The position numbers and the translations under genes are program-made. This document shows, piece by piece, positions 33,629-43,456 of a stretch of 64,000 nt of DNA (position 1 is the stretch's first letter; the number at the start of each line of letters is the position of its first letter). The notes under the pieces were generated by a model. That model was given only the letters and a program-made list of their open reading frames with translations, searched no databases and was not told the origin of the DNA. The stretch comes from Candidatus Eiseniibacteriota bacterium. GTDB lineage: Bacteria > Eisenbacteria > RBG-16-71-46 > CAIMUX01. Where the stretch lies: assembly GCA_903844735.1 (NCBI GenBank), contig CAIMUX010000003.1:1-64000 (forward strand). Reading direction: 5' to 3'.

Positions 33629-35830
33629 ATGCAGGCACAGAGCTTCGGACGGTGGCGATTCCATGCGGCGGCGGTGCGGATACGGGCATTCGCCCTGGCA
33701 GGCTGGCTTCCGGCCGTGATCCTGTTCGCCTCCCCAGCGCCGGCCGGTATCCCGGCCACGGCAGGAACCCCGGCCAGGGCCATTTCCGACATCCCCGATG
33801 ACACCATCGGCGTATCGGCATACATCACGCGGTTGGAGGACCGGCGCGAGTCGGATCCGGTTTTGCTTGGCTTTCTCGCCCACCCCGAGAGGTCGATTCG
33901 AGCCCGCGCCGCCCGCGCCATCGGTCGCATCGGTCGAGCCGCGGATGTTTCTCCGCTAGCGCCGCTCCTGCACGATCCTGACACGCCGGTGAGGCGGGAA
34001 GCCGCCTTCGCCCTCGGGGAGATCGAGGATTCCTCCGCCGCTGCCGTCATCGAAGCTCACCTGCTGTCCAAGATCGAGAGCGATGCGGACACTCGCGCCC
34101 TCTGCATCGAAGGGCTAGGCAAGCTGCGCGCCGGGGCGGCGGCGATTGGCTTCGCGCTTCATGACTCTGATCCGGCAGTTCAGGTCGCGGCACTGCACGC
34201 CGCCTGGCGGGTGCCCGGTACGGAACCGGTGGCCCGCGCGATCGAACTTTCCCTGGGGGAAGACCCAGCCGTGCGGCGGGCCGCCGCCTGTTGCCTGATG
34301 CGACTTCTTGGTGTGCAGCCGTCGGGCCGCACGGCGGTGCCGGAGGTCTTCCCGGTCAACGCCGAAGCCCGCGCCAGGGCCGTGGCCCGTCTGCGGGAGC
34401 TCGTCACCTGCCCCGATGCGCAGGTGCGGATCTACGCCATGCGGGGCCTGACCGGTACGGTGGACCAGACCACCACCAAAGTGCTCGCCACGCGCGTCTC
34501 GGATGTCGCCTGGCGCGTCCGTGTCGAGGCGGCACGCGCCCTGGCCGCGCCCGGTCGCTCGGTGCGCCTGCGACTCCTGCGTCCTCTGTGGGAGGACCGC
34601 AACGGCAACGTCCGGATCGTCGCGGTGGAGGCGCTGGCCACGCTCGGCCCCGCGAAAGACGCGACTCGCCTGCTCCATGGCTTTCTTCACGACCCGCACC
34701 TACGGATTCGTGCCGCGGCGTTCGGCGCGCTGCTCGCCCGCTATCGCGCCTCGGGCGACCCCATGACAGGTCCGGCCATCGATGCAGTGGAAACCGCGTC
34801 GTTGGAAATGCAGGGTCAGACTGACTGGACGCTGCGAGCCCTCGCCGCCGACGGCGCTTCGCTTCTCCCGCTGGACCTCGCGTTGCCGATCCTCGACCGA
34901 ATGATTCGCGACGAACCACGAGTCGCGCGCGCGGCTGTCGATCCTCTCCTGCAACGACATGCTAGGTTGCACGCCGGCCCGATCCTGGCACAGGTCGGGG
35001 CCGACCTCCAGCGGCTCCTTTCCTCTTCCGATCCGGTGATGCGCGCTGTCACCATCGAGAGCCTGGGAACGATTTTCACCGACACCTCGCTGGCGGTTGA
35101 CGCCTCTGACTGGATGGGGTTGGAGATGATCCTCGACCAGTCGCGCCGGTACTCGGCGGAGTACGATCGCGTCCCGGATGTGCGCTTGGCCGTGGTGGAA
35201 ACGGCCCGGCAACTCCCTGATCGCCCGGAAATGCAGCGACTCCTTGGCGTGTGTGCCATCGACCCGGACTATCTGGTGCGCCGCTCCGCCGCTGCAGCCA
35301 TGCGCGAGGTAGGCCAGGAGCCGCCGCGCGAGCCGGAGCCGCTCGAAACAGGAATGACCGCCGCCGCATACGAGCCGATCCTCCGGTGGGCTGAGGCCGA
35401 CCACTGGGCAGTGCTGGAGACAGAAGAAGGATCGATCGTGGTCCGTCTCTTCTCGCGCGACGCACCTCTCACCTGCTGGAATTTCGCCCGGCTTGCCCGG
35501 GAGGGTTTCTTCGACCGGGGACGCTGGCACCGAGTGGTTCCCGACTTCGTCCTCCAGGCGGGCTGCCCTCGCGGTGACGGCTACGGCAGTTCCGACCCCA
35601 CGATCCGCTGCGAGATCAACCAGCGGCGTTTCACCGCAGGCACCCTCGGCATGGCGCTTTCCGGCAAGGACACCGGTGCCAGCCAGTTCTTCATCACCCA
35701 CTCCGATCAGCCTCACCTCGACGGTCGCTACACCGTCTTCGGACAGGTGGAACGGGGGGAAGAGACGGCAGGACGGATCACGCAAGGCGCGAACGTCTGG
35801 TCGATCCGCGTCGTCGACACCCGACCGTGA
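33629..35830 (+). CDS. secreted HEAT-repeat / cyclophilin peptidyl-prolyl isomerase fusion
   Basis: A 733-residue protein. The signal-like helix is AFALAGWLPAVILFASPAPA. Residues about 60-560 are HEAT/PBS-lyase-type repeats (RSIRARAARAIGRIG, TPVRREAAFALGEIE, YLVRRSAAAAMREVG) forming a helical scaffold. The last ~150 residues are a cyclophilin: WAVLETEEGSIVVRLFSRDA, RWHRVVPDFVLQAG with the catalytic Arg, GTLGMALSG, ASQFFITHSDQPHLDGRYTV. ATG 33629 follows GGGAGG. Probably an envelope folding factor in which the scaffold recruits the client. The combination is uncommon. Confidence 0.85.
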   Translation: MQAQSFGRWRFHAAAVRIRAFALAGWLPAVILFASPAPAGIPATAGTPARAISDIPDDTIGVSAYITRLEDRRESDPVLLGFLAHPERSIRARAARAIGRIGRAADVSPLAPLLHDPDTPVRREAAFALGEIEDSSAAAVIEAHLLSKIESDADTRALCIEGLGKLRAGAAAIGFALHDSDPAVQVAALHAAWRVPGTEPVARAIELSLGEDPAVRRAAACCLMRLLGVQPSGRTAVPEVFPVNAEARARAVARLRELVTCPDAQVRIYAMRGLTGTVDQTTTKVLATRVSDVAWRVRVEAARALAAPGRSVRLRLLRPLWEDRNGNVRIVAVEALATLGPAKDATRLLHGFLHDPHLRIRAAAFGALLARYRASGDPMTGPAIDAVETASLEMQGQTDWTLRALAADGASLLPLDLALPILDRMIRDEPRVARAAVDPLLQRHARLHAGPILAQVGADLQRLLSSSDPVMRAVTIESLGTIFTDTSLAVDASDWMGLEMILDQSRRYSAEYDRVPDVRLAVVETARQLPDRPEMQRLLGVCAIDPDYLVRRSAAAAMREVGQEPPREPEPLETGMTAAAYEPILRWAEADHWAVLETEEGSIVVRLFSRDAPLTCWNFARLAREGFFDRGRWHRVVPDFVLQAGCPRGDGYGSSDPTIRCEINQRRFTAGTLGMALSGKDTGASQFFITHSDQPHLDGRYTVFGQVERGEETAGRITQGANVWSIRVVDTRP

Positions 35831-35832
35831 AC

Positions 35833-35982
35833 GCAACGAAGCAGACGCGGCCGAATCGCAGAGGCCGGGCCGCGCCAGTCGGCTGCGGATGTGAGGCGCG
35901 CGGAGCCCCGGCGACGCAGGCGTACGTTTCGTACGTCGAGGAGACGGGGCTGCGCGCAACGAAGCAGACGCGGCCGAATCGC
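35833..35982. repeat. extragenic element: 27-base direct repeat around a palindrome
   Basis: The same 27 bases (beginning GCAACGAAGCAGACGCGGCC) occur at 35833-35859 and 35956-35982. Between them lies the perfect palindrome CGTACG-TTT-CGTACG (35921-35935). The whole lies in the gap between two same-strand genes. It looks like a member of a repetitive extragenic family rather than a gene. Confidence 0.6.
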
Positions 35983-36098
35983 GCGGCCCACGGTGAGCCA
36001 TGGGTGGTATCCTGGCGCCTCCGTGACTTCCTCCCCCCCACGGGGACACGGCGGACCCGGGCCGGACAGTCGGGCCGAGAAAGGAAAGGAGAGTCTCC

Positions 36099-37667
36099 TT
36101 GACACGCAGCATGAAACTTGGGGTCGTCGCCTTCGCGCTCGCCCTTTTCCTGGCGGGTCCGACCCGCGCGGGCGGCAATGAAGATGCGCGCCGTATCGCC
36201 GAGATGGCTGATACTCCCGATCTGCCCGGTCGTCTGGACATCTGTCGCAGTGTCATCGCCGGCGGGCCTGTGCCATGGGCCGGCATCTACTGCGATGGAT
36301 ATTTGGCACTCGCGGCCGGAAACGAGGCGGAGGCCAAAGCGGCGCTGGAGCAGGCGCTCGTCGAGCGAAGCGATTTCGCCCTTGGCGCAATCCTCTATGG
36401 CGATCTCGCGGCCGAGAAGGGCCGGCTGGAGACGGCGGTCTCGTTCTACAACCGCGCCCTCGCGGCCCAGCCCGAACGCATCGACGCCCGCTTCGCTCTC
36501 GGCTCGGTGCTCTATCGCCTCGGCCGGGAAAAGGACCCGAAGTACTATTCCGCCGCGCTGGAGGCGTTCCGTCTCGTAGCCGAGGCCGACCCGAAATCTC
36601 CCAACGGGTGGAGCCACATGGGCCTCGTTCTCAGCACCATGGGCCGGGTCGCCGACGCCGAATCGATGTACCGGCGTGCAATCGAAAAAGATCCGGAGGA
36701 TCCGTTTCTCTACGATGGCCTGGCATCGGTCTACGCGCGTCAGGACAAGAACGAGCCGGCCGAGGAGAACTGGCGCCATGCGATGGCACTAAACCCGGGC
36801 TACGGCCCGGCGGTCATCGAGCTGGCGGCTTTGCAGGCTCGCACCGGACGGCTCGACCAAGCACTCGAGGTTCTGGAGAACGCGCGCGAGGCGGCCCGAG
36901 TAGCTCCTTGGGGAGCGCGCATCCGCCGCAACCTCGGGTTCGCCTACCTGCGCATCGGCCTGGCCGAGCTGGCGCGGATTCGCTTGGAGGAGGCGGCGCA
37001 GATCGGCGGTGATGCCCTCGCCGAGCTGGGAATCGCCCACCTGCGGATGGAAGCGAACGACCAGGCGGGAGCGCTGCCGGCGTTTGAGGCGGGCGCCGTG
37101 CTCGACTCGATACTCGCCTCCCCCTTCGTGCGCGCGTGGCGCACGCAGCTCACCAACGCCGCGAGCGCACAGGCCACCCCGGCTCTGTTGCGCGTCCTCG
37201 ACGGGCTGGACAAACCTCGCCCGGAACGCGACGGGAAGATGGCGGCCCCGCCGGTGCCGAAGGATCTCCGCGGCACCGCGGCCACCGACGCTCTTGCCGA
37301 TTTCGTTCTCAGCGGCTGGTCGTTCGCCGACGCGGCGGACACGAAGAAGAGACTGGAACACACCCCGGCCGACAGCCTCGGCGACCGGTACGACACCCCG
37401 CCTGTCCCGTTGGAGCAAGTGGCCGCTGAGTATCCCGAATCCGCCGAAGCGGCGGGACTCATCGGGACAGTGCAGGTTCTCGTAACCGTGGATGAAAAGG
37501 GCAAGGTCGTCGACGCCCGGCAGAAGGTGTGCGACGCGCCCAACATGCTTTGCGAAGCGGCGGTGACCGCGGCGCGAAAGTGGACGTTCAAGCCGGCCAC
37601 CCGTTACGGACAGCCGGTCAAGTCCGCCGTCGTGGTACCGTTCCGCTTCAGCGCCCCGGGTCGGTGA
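36099..37667 (+). CDS. secreted TPR protein with TonB C-terminal domain
   Basis: A 522-residue protein. The signal peptide is MKLGVVAFALALFLAGP ending near TRA. About residues 60-330 hold TPR-like helical pairs (FYNRALAAQPERIDARFALG, YRRAIEKDPEDPFLYDGLA). The C-terminal ~90 residues match the TonB C-terminal fold: YPESAEAAGLIGTVQVLVTV, then VTAARKWTFKPAT and VVPFRFS. The TTG at 36099, seven bases behind GGAG, is preferred over an ATG at 36111. There is no membrane anchor besides the signal, so it is probably periplasmic and not a classical TonB. It is 40 bases upstream of the SbcD operon. Confidence 0.8.
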   Translation: MTRSMKLGVVAFALALFLAGPTRAGGNEDARRIAEMADTPDLPGRLDICRSVIAGGPVPWAGIYCDGYLALAAGNEAEAKAALEQALVERSDFALGAILYGDLAAEKGRLETAVSFYNRALAAQPERIDARFALGSVLYRLGREKDPKYYSAALEAFRLVAEADPKSPNGWSHMGLVLSTMGRVADAESMYRRAIEKDPEDPFLYDGLASVYARQDKNEPAEENWRHAMALNPGYGPAVIELAALQARTGRLDQALEVLENAREAARVAPWGARIRRNLGFAYLRIGLAELARIRLEEAAQIGGDALAELGIAHLRMEANDQAGALPAFEAGAVLDSILASPFVRAWRTQLTNAASAQATPALLRVLDGLDKPRPERDGKMAAPPVPKDLRGTAATDALADFVLSGWSFADAADTKKRLEHTPADSLGDRYDTPPVPLEQVAAEYPESAEAAGLIGTVQVLVTVDEKGKVVDARQKVCDAPNMLCEAAVTAARKWTFKPATRYGQPVKSAVVVPFRFSAPGR

Positions 37668-37707
37668 GGAGGAGCCAGGGCCGAAGCACAGTGCGGAGTG
37701 GCAACGC

Positions 37708-38862
37708 ATGAACCGGACACGGATTCTCCATCTCGCCGATCTGCACCTCGGCGCCGGGCACAATCACCTCGGACTGCGCGCAGCGGAGCGTCGCGAGGAG
37801 GCCGACGGCCTGCTGGGCCGGCTCGTCGATTTCGCTCTGCTGCCTGATTCCGGCATCGGCGGCGTTATCATCGCCGGAGACCTGTTCGACCTGCACGACC
37901 CGCCGGCCCGGATGGTGGAGCGCGTGCTGCACGACCTCGGACGGCTCGAAGCGGGCGACGTCCGCGTTTGCACCGTCCCCGGCAACCATGACGAGTACAG
38001 CTACCCGAACGGCGTTTACCGCCGGTGGGCCGTTTCCTGGCCCGGGACCCTGGTTACCGAGCCCGCGCCGGAGCGGGTCGTCTCCTGGTCCCTCGAGGGA
38101 CTGGCCGTCGACCTCTACGCCATGGCTTTCATCGAAGGACGAAGCCGCCCGCCCTACGACCGGTTCACGGTGGAGCCGAATCCGGCGCGGAAGATCGCCG
38201 TGCTGCACGGATCCCTTGACGTCGCCTGGTCCGATCGCTCACTGCCGCTGCGCTCGGAGAACCTCGCCGCGCTGGGCGTCGACTACGTCGCCCTCGGCCA
38301 CATCCACCGACCGATGGAACGGCGGGTCGGCCCCGCTTGGGCCTGCTATCCCGGCCGGATCGAGGGAGGCGGCTTCGATGATCCCGGCGGCAGCGGCATC
38401 GTGCTGATCGATCTGGCCGCGGATGAACTGCGCCCCCGGCGACTGTTGTTTGGGTCGCAACCTGTGCGAACCGAGGCATGGAACATCTCAGGCCTCGCCT
38501 CGGAAGACGACATCTCCGCCCGCCTCGATGCTCTCGCCGACCCGCGCGCCATCGTGCGAGTCGTGCTCTCGGGACTGCCCGGTTTCTCGCTGCGTGTGGA
38601 GAAGTTGCTCCTGCGGTTCGCGCCGCGGTTCTTCCATCTCGAGATCACCGCCGGTGAAACAGAAGCACTGCCACCCGACCTGGAGGGGGCGGCCGCGGAG
38701 CCCACGGTACGCGGGCTTTTCGCCCGCATCGCGACGGAGAGGAGTGCCGCCGCACCGACGGCGAAGCGTGACCTGCACCAGGCGGCGCTCCGTTTCGGAT
38801 GGGACGCCTTCGGTGGTGGAAGAGGCGAGGCGGCTAGCCCGACGGCCGGGGAACGGCCGTGA
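37708..38862 (+). CDS. SbcD/YhaO-type DNA exonuclease phosphoesterase subunit
   Basis: A 384-residue calcineurin-like metallophosphoesterase. The metal ligands appear in order: ILHLADLHLGAGH (DxH), VIIAGDLFDLHD (GD), VPGNHDEYS (GNHD), VLHGSLD and GHIHRP. This is the nuclease half of an Mre11/SbcD-type complex. Its TGA overlaps the GTG start of the ATPase gene, giving a coupled nuclease-ATPase pair for DNA end processing. The C-terminal capping region (about 250-384) is divergent, as in the YhaO branch. Confidence 0.87.
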   Translation: MNRTRILHLADLHLGAGHNHLGLRAAERREEADGLLGRLVDFALLPDSGIGGVIIAGDLFDLHDPPARMVERVLHDLGRLEAGDVRVCTVPGNHDEYSYPNGVYRRWAVSWPGTLVTEPAPERVVSWSLEGLAVDLYAMAFIEGRSRPPYDRFTVEPNPARKIAVLHGSLDVAWSDRSLPLRSENLAALGVDYVALGHIHRPMERRVGPAWACYPGRIEGGGFDDPGGSGIVLIDLAADELRPRRLLFGSQPVRTEAWNISGLASEDDISARLDALADPRAIVRVVLSGLPGFSLRVEKLLLRFAPRFFHLEITAGETEALPPDLEGAAAEPTVRGLFARIATERSAAAPTAKRDLHQAALRFGWDAFGGGRGEAASPTAGERP

Positions 38863-41800
38863 GCCGCCCGCCTCTGCGCATCCGCGAGGTGGCTCTGGCT
38901 GGGTTCGGCCCGCACCGCGACGCGAAGCGGTTCTTCTTCCCCGAGGGATCCGGCGTGCTTCTCGGCCCCAACGAATCGGGGAAGAGCACCCTTCTCCAGG
39001 CACTCGCAGCGACCTGGTTCGGGCTGCCGGCCACGAACGATTCCGGCGGGTTCACCACGGCACACTTTCGCTCGGTTCCGGTGACCCGCGAATTCTGGGG
39101 GGAGGTGGTGTGGGAGAGCGACGGCCGCCGCCACCGTCTGCACCGCGCGTTCGAAAGCCATCGCGTTCGTTGGGTGGAGGAGACGGAACGCGGCCCCCGC
39201 GTCCTCTTCGACGGCGAGCACAACCCGTTGGCCAAGTCGCAGGCCCGTTCCATCTACCCGCCGCTCCTGCGCGAGCATCTCGGGCTCGGTTCTCTCGGCC
39301 TCTTCTTGGAGGCATTCTGCCTGGGCCAAGTCTCGACGCAGACCGATGACGTGAGCGCTGACCTGCAGCACCTCCTTTCCGGAAGTCGCACCGGCCGCAC
39401 CGACGATGTCCTACAAAGACTTTTCGACGAGGTGAAGGCACGGACCCTCGCCACCGGCGACCTCGGTCTCTTGAAGCCGGGCAACGAACGCGCCGTGAAT
39501 CAGCGCGAGCCCGGCCGGATCGAGCGGCTCGACGAGGAACTCGCCGACGCCCGCGCCCGGATGGAGACGGGCCGCGTCGGCTTGGAGCGGGTCAACGCTT
39601 TGAGCAACGAGCGGGAGACGATCGCGGTGGATCGCAAGGCACTGGCAGCCTCGCTGGAACTGAGGCGACTGAGGGTCGCCACGCTGAAACGCTGGACCAT
39701 GCTGGAGGATGAACGGCGGCGGCACGAGGAGGAGACGCTCCGCGCCCTGAGCCAGCTACGCGAACTGGACGAGGTGGAAGCGAAGCGTAAGGCGGAAGAG
39801 TCGGACGGCGACCCAGCGCGAACCGCACTCATCGAGGCTCCCCAGGATCTCGGTTCCCGGCTGGACGCCCTCGCCGCCGCCGAGGAATCACTCGCCAGGC
39901 GGCAGCGCGAGGAAGCGGAGCAGGGGACGGAGCGGTCCCGGCTCGACACGGAGGCGAGGGAGCTGCAGGCCAAGCTGGACGGCGAGCTCGCCCCTCTCCG
40001 TGGGATGGACGACCCGGTGCGTCTCCGCCGGAATCTCGTCGAAGCGATCCGAATCCGCGATCAACGGGCAAGCGACATGGCACTCGTGAGCACCGGGATC
40101 GCAGTCATCGAGAACCGCCTCGCCACCGAAGTCGCATGGCGCGACGATCTCGATCCGATGCTGCTTCGCGCTCGGGCCGACTCGTTCCTGCGGGACACGC
40201 GCCGCCTGGCGGCGATCGCCGAACGACGGTCGGACATCGCCGGACCGCTGGAAGGGCGGCTATTCCTTAACGACGATCGAATGGAGACTCTACGGCGCAA
40301 ACTGGGGATCGAGGAACGGCTGCGTGTGATCCGCTCACGGAGTCGTGAGCTTGAAATCCAGGCGGCATGGCAAGCCGAGGCAAGGGCCCGCGCGGAAGCC
40401 GACATGGAACGGGCGCGCGCGACGGAGGCCCGACAACTGGCGGAGGCCGCCGAGGCCAGGCTGCAGGCGGAACTCGCCGAGGCTCGGACTCGGCAGGCCG
40501 CATCCCGCCGATCCGGCCCGATCAGTCCCTGGCTGTCACTTCTCGGCGCGGTCGCGGTGGGTGCGGGGATTCATTTCGGTCTCGATGAGGCCTGGCCGGC
40601 CTCGCTCGGCGCCGGCGCCGTCCTCTTTGCGCTCTTGCGGGTCGTCAACCTCTTGTTGCGGCGGGCGAGAGAGAAGAGGCTGCCGCCGGTTCCGACCGGC
40701 TCGACCATGGATGCCCGCCGCGGGGTGGTGGAATCGAGGCAACCGGCCGTGGCATCGGCGCTCGATATGCCCATGGCTCCCCCGCAACCCGATTCGACCG
40801 CCGAGATCCTCTCCTTGGAGGCTCTTTCCTTGCGCGCCGAGCGCGAGTCGCTTGAGGCCTCGCTGCCCGCGTTCCGTGAGCAACTGGGACCGTTTGCCGA
40901 TGTCATCGCCCCTGAGATCGAACGCCTGGAAGAACGCTGGGCGCTACTGGCCACCGAACAGGAGAAGCTGGTGGCTGAATCGAGACGCCTCCTGGAGGCG
41001 GTCTTCGGCACCGGCATGGACTCCGGTAGATCCATCGCAACCGACCCTGGTGAGGAGGACTGGACGACAATCCCCGCCTTGCGTCTGCCGGAACCGCTGC
41101 GGGATCTGTTCCGGCTTCCTCGGGCCCCGAAACCGGAAACCTGCGGCGAACTCGCAGCCTGGCTCTCGACCCTCGATGAAGCCGCCTGGAAGACCTACCG
41201 CGACGAAGCGGCAGGCCGTCGCGACCTTATCGAGTCGCTCCGCCAGGAACAGGAGACGCTGGCCCACCACGAGGCCGAGAGGCGACATGACCCGAAGGCG
41301 GAGGAGTTGCAGCAGGCCCTAGACCCGTTCACGATCGATACGCCCGACGAGGAGCTGGAGCGTCTGGCCAAAGAACGCCACCGGGTCGAGACGGACCTCC
41401 GGGACCGCGCGACACGCGCTTCGCAGATTCCGACCGAGGAAATCCTCCGCGCACGTTGCGAGGAAGCCGAGGCCGCATGCGCCGACTCCCGCGCGGCATT
41501 GCACGACGCCTGGCCGATGGGCCCATCACCTCCGTCCACGGGCCTGCGCGAATGGGCCGACCGGGTCCGCCAGGATGTCGCCGCCGCGCGTGAGGCCGCC
41601 ACCCGATCGCGGGGACGGGACGACGCCACCGCGGGAATCCTCCGAGCGGCCGGTGCGGTGGACCGGGCCGAGATCGAGCGGCGGGAGGCCGGTGCCTCGG
41701 CAACTCTGGGGGCCGCGCGCCTCGAAATCGAACAACTTGAGTCGAACGACCCGTTCCTCGCCTCCTCGCGGGAAATCCGCGATCCGCTGGATCGCGCGAT

Positions 41801-42443
41801 GCGCCTGCGCCAGACCCACGAAGCGGAAGAACGAGCCCTCGCCGACGAGACAAGGATGGACGAGTTGCTGCACGGGCGCGACGTGGCGCTCGCCGCCGAG
41901 CTGGACACGCGGCTGGGTGGACTCGGCCCCAACCTCGCGCAACTCGAGATCAGGATTCGCGGCATGGACGAGGAACTCGCTCGCCTGCACTTTGAGCGCG
42001 ACGCGCTGGTACTTGCATACAGATGGGTGGGCGAGGCGGCGGAACGCTTCCGCGGCACCTACCGGGAAGATCTCGAGCGACGCGTTTCCGAGCAATTCGC
42101 CGCACTCACCGGTCGGGCGGGAAGGCGCGTTCACATCGACGATCGTTTTCGCTTGATCCCGGTGGAACCCGACGGAAGTGAACTCTCCCCCGCCCAGCTC
42201 TCGCAGGGTGCCCGTGACCAGCTCCACCTCGCTATCCGACTCGCGGTGGCCGATCTCCTTTCGGGGGCCGTGCCGCTGCCGCTCTTCCTCGACGATCCGT
42301 TTGTGCATTTCGATCACGAGCGACTGGAACACCTGCGCACGGCCCTCGAACGACTCGCGGGCTCTCGCCAGTGGATTCTCCTCACACATCGGGCCGATCT
42401 TGCGACGTGGGGTGCGCCGGTCGAGGTGGTGGCGATTCGATGA
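38859..42443 (+). CDS. SbcC/YhaN-type AAA ATPase with central membrane hairpin
   Basis: A 1194-residue SMC-like ATPase. Walker A is VLLGPNESGKSTLLQAL (about 33-49). Long coiled coils rich in Glu and Arg span about 195-530 and 620-1040. The C-terminal half-site has the signature LSQGARDQLHLA and Walker B LPLFLDDPFVHFD. Where SbcC/Rad50 has the CxxC zinc hook, this protein has two hydrophobic helices (PWLSLLGAVAVGAGIHFGL and LGAGAVLFALLRVVNLLL, about 545-600). This is the YhaN arrangement, which should anchor it in the membrane. It partners the overlapping SbcD-like nuclease, probably in processing DNA ends. Confidence 0.87.
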   Translation: MSRPPLRIREVALAGFGPHRDAKRFFFPEGSGVLLGPNESGKSTLLQALAATWFGLPATNDSGGFTTAHFRSVPVTREFWGEVVWESDGRRHRLHRAFESHRVRWVEETERGPRVLFDGEHNPLAKSQARSIYPPLLREHLGLGSLGLFLEAFCLGQVSTQTDDVSADLQHLLSGSRTGRTDDVLQRLFDEVKARTLATGDLGLLKPGNERAVNQREPGRIERLDEELADARARMETGRVGLERVNALSNERETIAVDRKALAASLELRRLRVATLKRWTMLEDERRRHEEETLRALSQLRELDEVEAKRKAEESDGDPARTALIEAPQDLGSRLDALAAAEESLARRQREEAEQGTERSRLDTEARELQAKLDGELAPLRGMDDPVRLRRNLVEAIRIRDQRASDMALVSTGIAVIENRLATEVAWRDDLDPMLLRARADSFLRDTRRLAAIAERRSDIAGPLEGRLFLNDDRMETLRRKLGIEERLRVIRSRSRELEIQAAWQAEARARAEADMERARATEARQLAEAAEARLQAELAEARTRQAASRRSGPISPWLSLLGAVAVGAGIHFGLDEAWPASLGAGAVLFALLRVVNLLLRRAREKRLPPVPTGSTMDARRGVVESRQPAVASALDMPMAPPQPDSTAEILSLEALSLRAERESLEASLPAFREQLGPFADVIAPEIERLEERWALLATEQEKLVAESRRLLEAVFGTGMDSGRSIATDPGEEDWTTIPALRLPEPLRDLFRLPRAPKPETCGELAAWLSTLDEAAWKTYRDEAAGRRDLIESLRQEQETLAHHEAERRHDPKAEELQQALDPFTIDTPDEELERLAKERHRVETDLRDRATRASQIPTEEILRARCEEAEAACADSRAALHDAWPMGPSPPSTGLREWADRVRQDVAAAREAATRSRGRDDATAGILRAAGAVDRAEIERREAGASATLGAARLEIEQLESNDPFLASSREIRDPLDRAMRLRQTHEAEERALADETRMDELLHGRDVALAAELDTRLGGLGPNLAQLEIRIRGMDEELARLHFERDALVLAYRWVGEAAERFRGTYREDLERRVSEQFAALTGRAGRRVHIDDRFRLIPVEPDGSELSPAQLSQGARDQLHLAIRLAVADLLSGAVPLPLFLDDPFVHFDHERLEHLRTALERLAGSRQWILLTHRADLATWGAPVEVVAIR

Positions 42444-43405
42444 GCGTGGCTGGATCCGGGCGCGCCGCGCCCCGGGCTCGACGGATCGCTTTCCCGGCGA
42501 TCGCGCTGCTGTTCCTCGCGGCGGCAGCCGGCTGTGGCGGGCGTCGGATTCAGCCCGCGCCCGTCCATCCTCCGCGGCTCGTCGGGGTGCGTCCGAAGGT
42601 AGGGCTCGCCCTCGGCGGCGGAGGCGCGCGCGGCTTCGCCCACATCGGCGCTCTCCGTGTCCTCGAGCAGGAGAAGATCCCGATCGATTTCGTCGTCGGC
42701 ACTTCGGTCGGCAGCCTCATCGGCGCGCTCTATGCAGACCAGGGGAGGCTCATCGACGCCGAGATCACCGCCCTGGAGGTGCAGGAAGAGGATCTCTTCG
42801 ACTACCGCGCCTTCGCCATCCTGAGCGGTGGCCTTGTCAAAGGCGATCGGCTGGAGAGCTTCCTTCGCGCCAAGTTGAAGCACCAGGCGATCGAGGAGAT
42901 GGCGGTGCCGTTTGCCGCGGTGGCGGTCGACTTGGAGAGCGGCCGCACCGTGATCTTCCGGCGCGGCGCGGTAGCCCCCGCGGTCCACGCCTCCTGCGCC
43001 ATCCCCGGCGTGTTCGTGCCTGTACAGATCGACGGCCGGACCTACGTCGACGGCGGCGTGACCAACCCGGTGCCCGCGAGCGTGGCACGCGACCTGGGGG
43101 CGGAGGTGGTCATCGCGATGGCGATCCCGCCGCCGGCTCCCGGCAAGGTCGCGAGGAACCCGCTGGGGGTGGCCTATCGCGCGGTCTCCATCATGGCGGC
43201 GGAGATCGGAAAGCTCCGGGCCGGCGACGCCGACGTCGTGATCGAGACCCGCGCCAACCGGCAGATCGACCCGGACGATTTCTCGCAGAAGCGCGCGCTC
43301 ATCGAGGCGGGAGAGGCGGCGGCCCGGGCGGCGTTGCCCGCCATCCGGGCTGCCATCGCGGCGAAGACCCGGTGGGTGCCGGTGGATTCGGTCACCTCCA
43401 GGTAG
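42440..43405 (+). CDS. patatin-like phospholipase lipoprotein
   Basis: A 321-residue lipoprotein. The signal IAFPAIALLFLAAAAGC has the lipobox Cys. The patatin domain holds the oxyanion loop LALGGGGARGFAHIG, the nucleophile Ser in FVVGTSVGSLIGAL (GxSxG) and the catalytic Asp in YVDGGVTNPVP. It belongs to the RssA/NTE-like class that hydrolyses acyl esters of phospholipids. Its ATG overlaps the YhaN stop codon (ATGA), so it is in the same operon although no functional link to DNA repair is obvious. Confidence 0.88.
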   Translation: MSVAGSGRAAPRARRIAFPAIALLFLAAAAGCGGRRIQPAPVHPPRLVGVRPKVGLALGGGGARGFAHIGALRVLEQEKIPIDFVVGTSVGSLIGALYADQGRLIDAEITALEVQEEDLFDYRAFAILSGGLVKGDRLESFLRAKLKHQAIEEMAVPFAAVAVDLESGRTVIFRRGAVAPAVHASCAIPGVFVPVQIDGRTYVDGGVTNPVPASVARDLGAEVVIAMAIPPPAPGKVARNPLGVAYRAVSIMAAEIGKLRAGDADVVIETRANRQIDPDDFSQKRALIEAGEAAARAALPAIRAAIAAKTRWVPVDSVTSR

Positions 43406-43456
43406 TTGATCGAAGGCCACCCGGAAGACCGCGCAGAGGATCACGGAAGAGACCAC

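Noticed and set aside
34700-36286. Long minus-strand frame opposite the HEAT-cyclophilin gene
   Set aside because: Antisense shadow; the plus strand has conserved HEAT and cyclophilin motifs and a good start.
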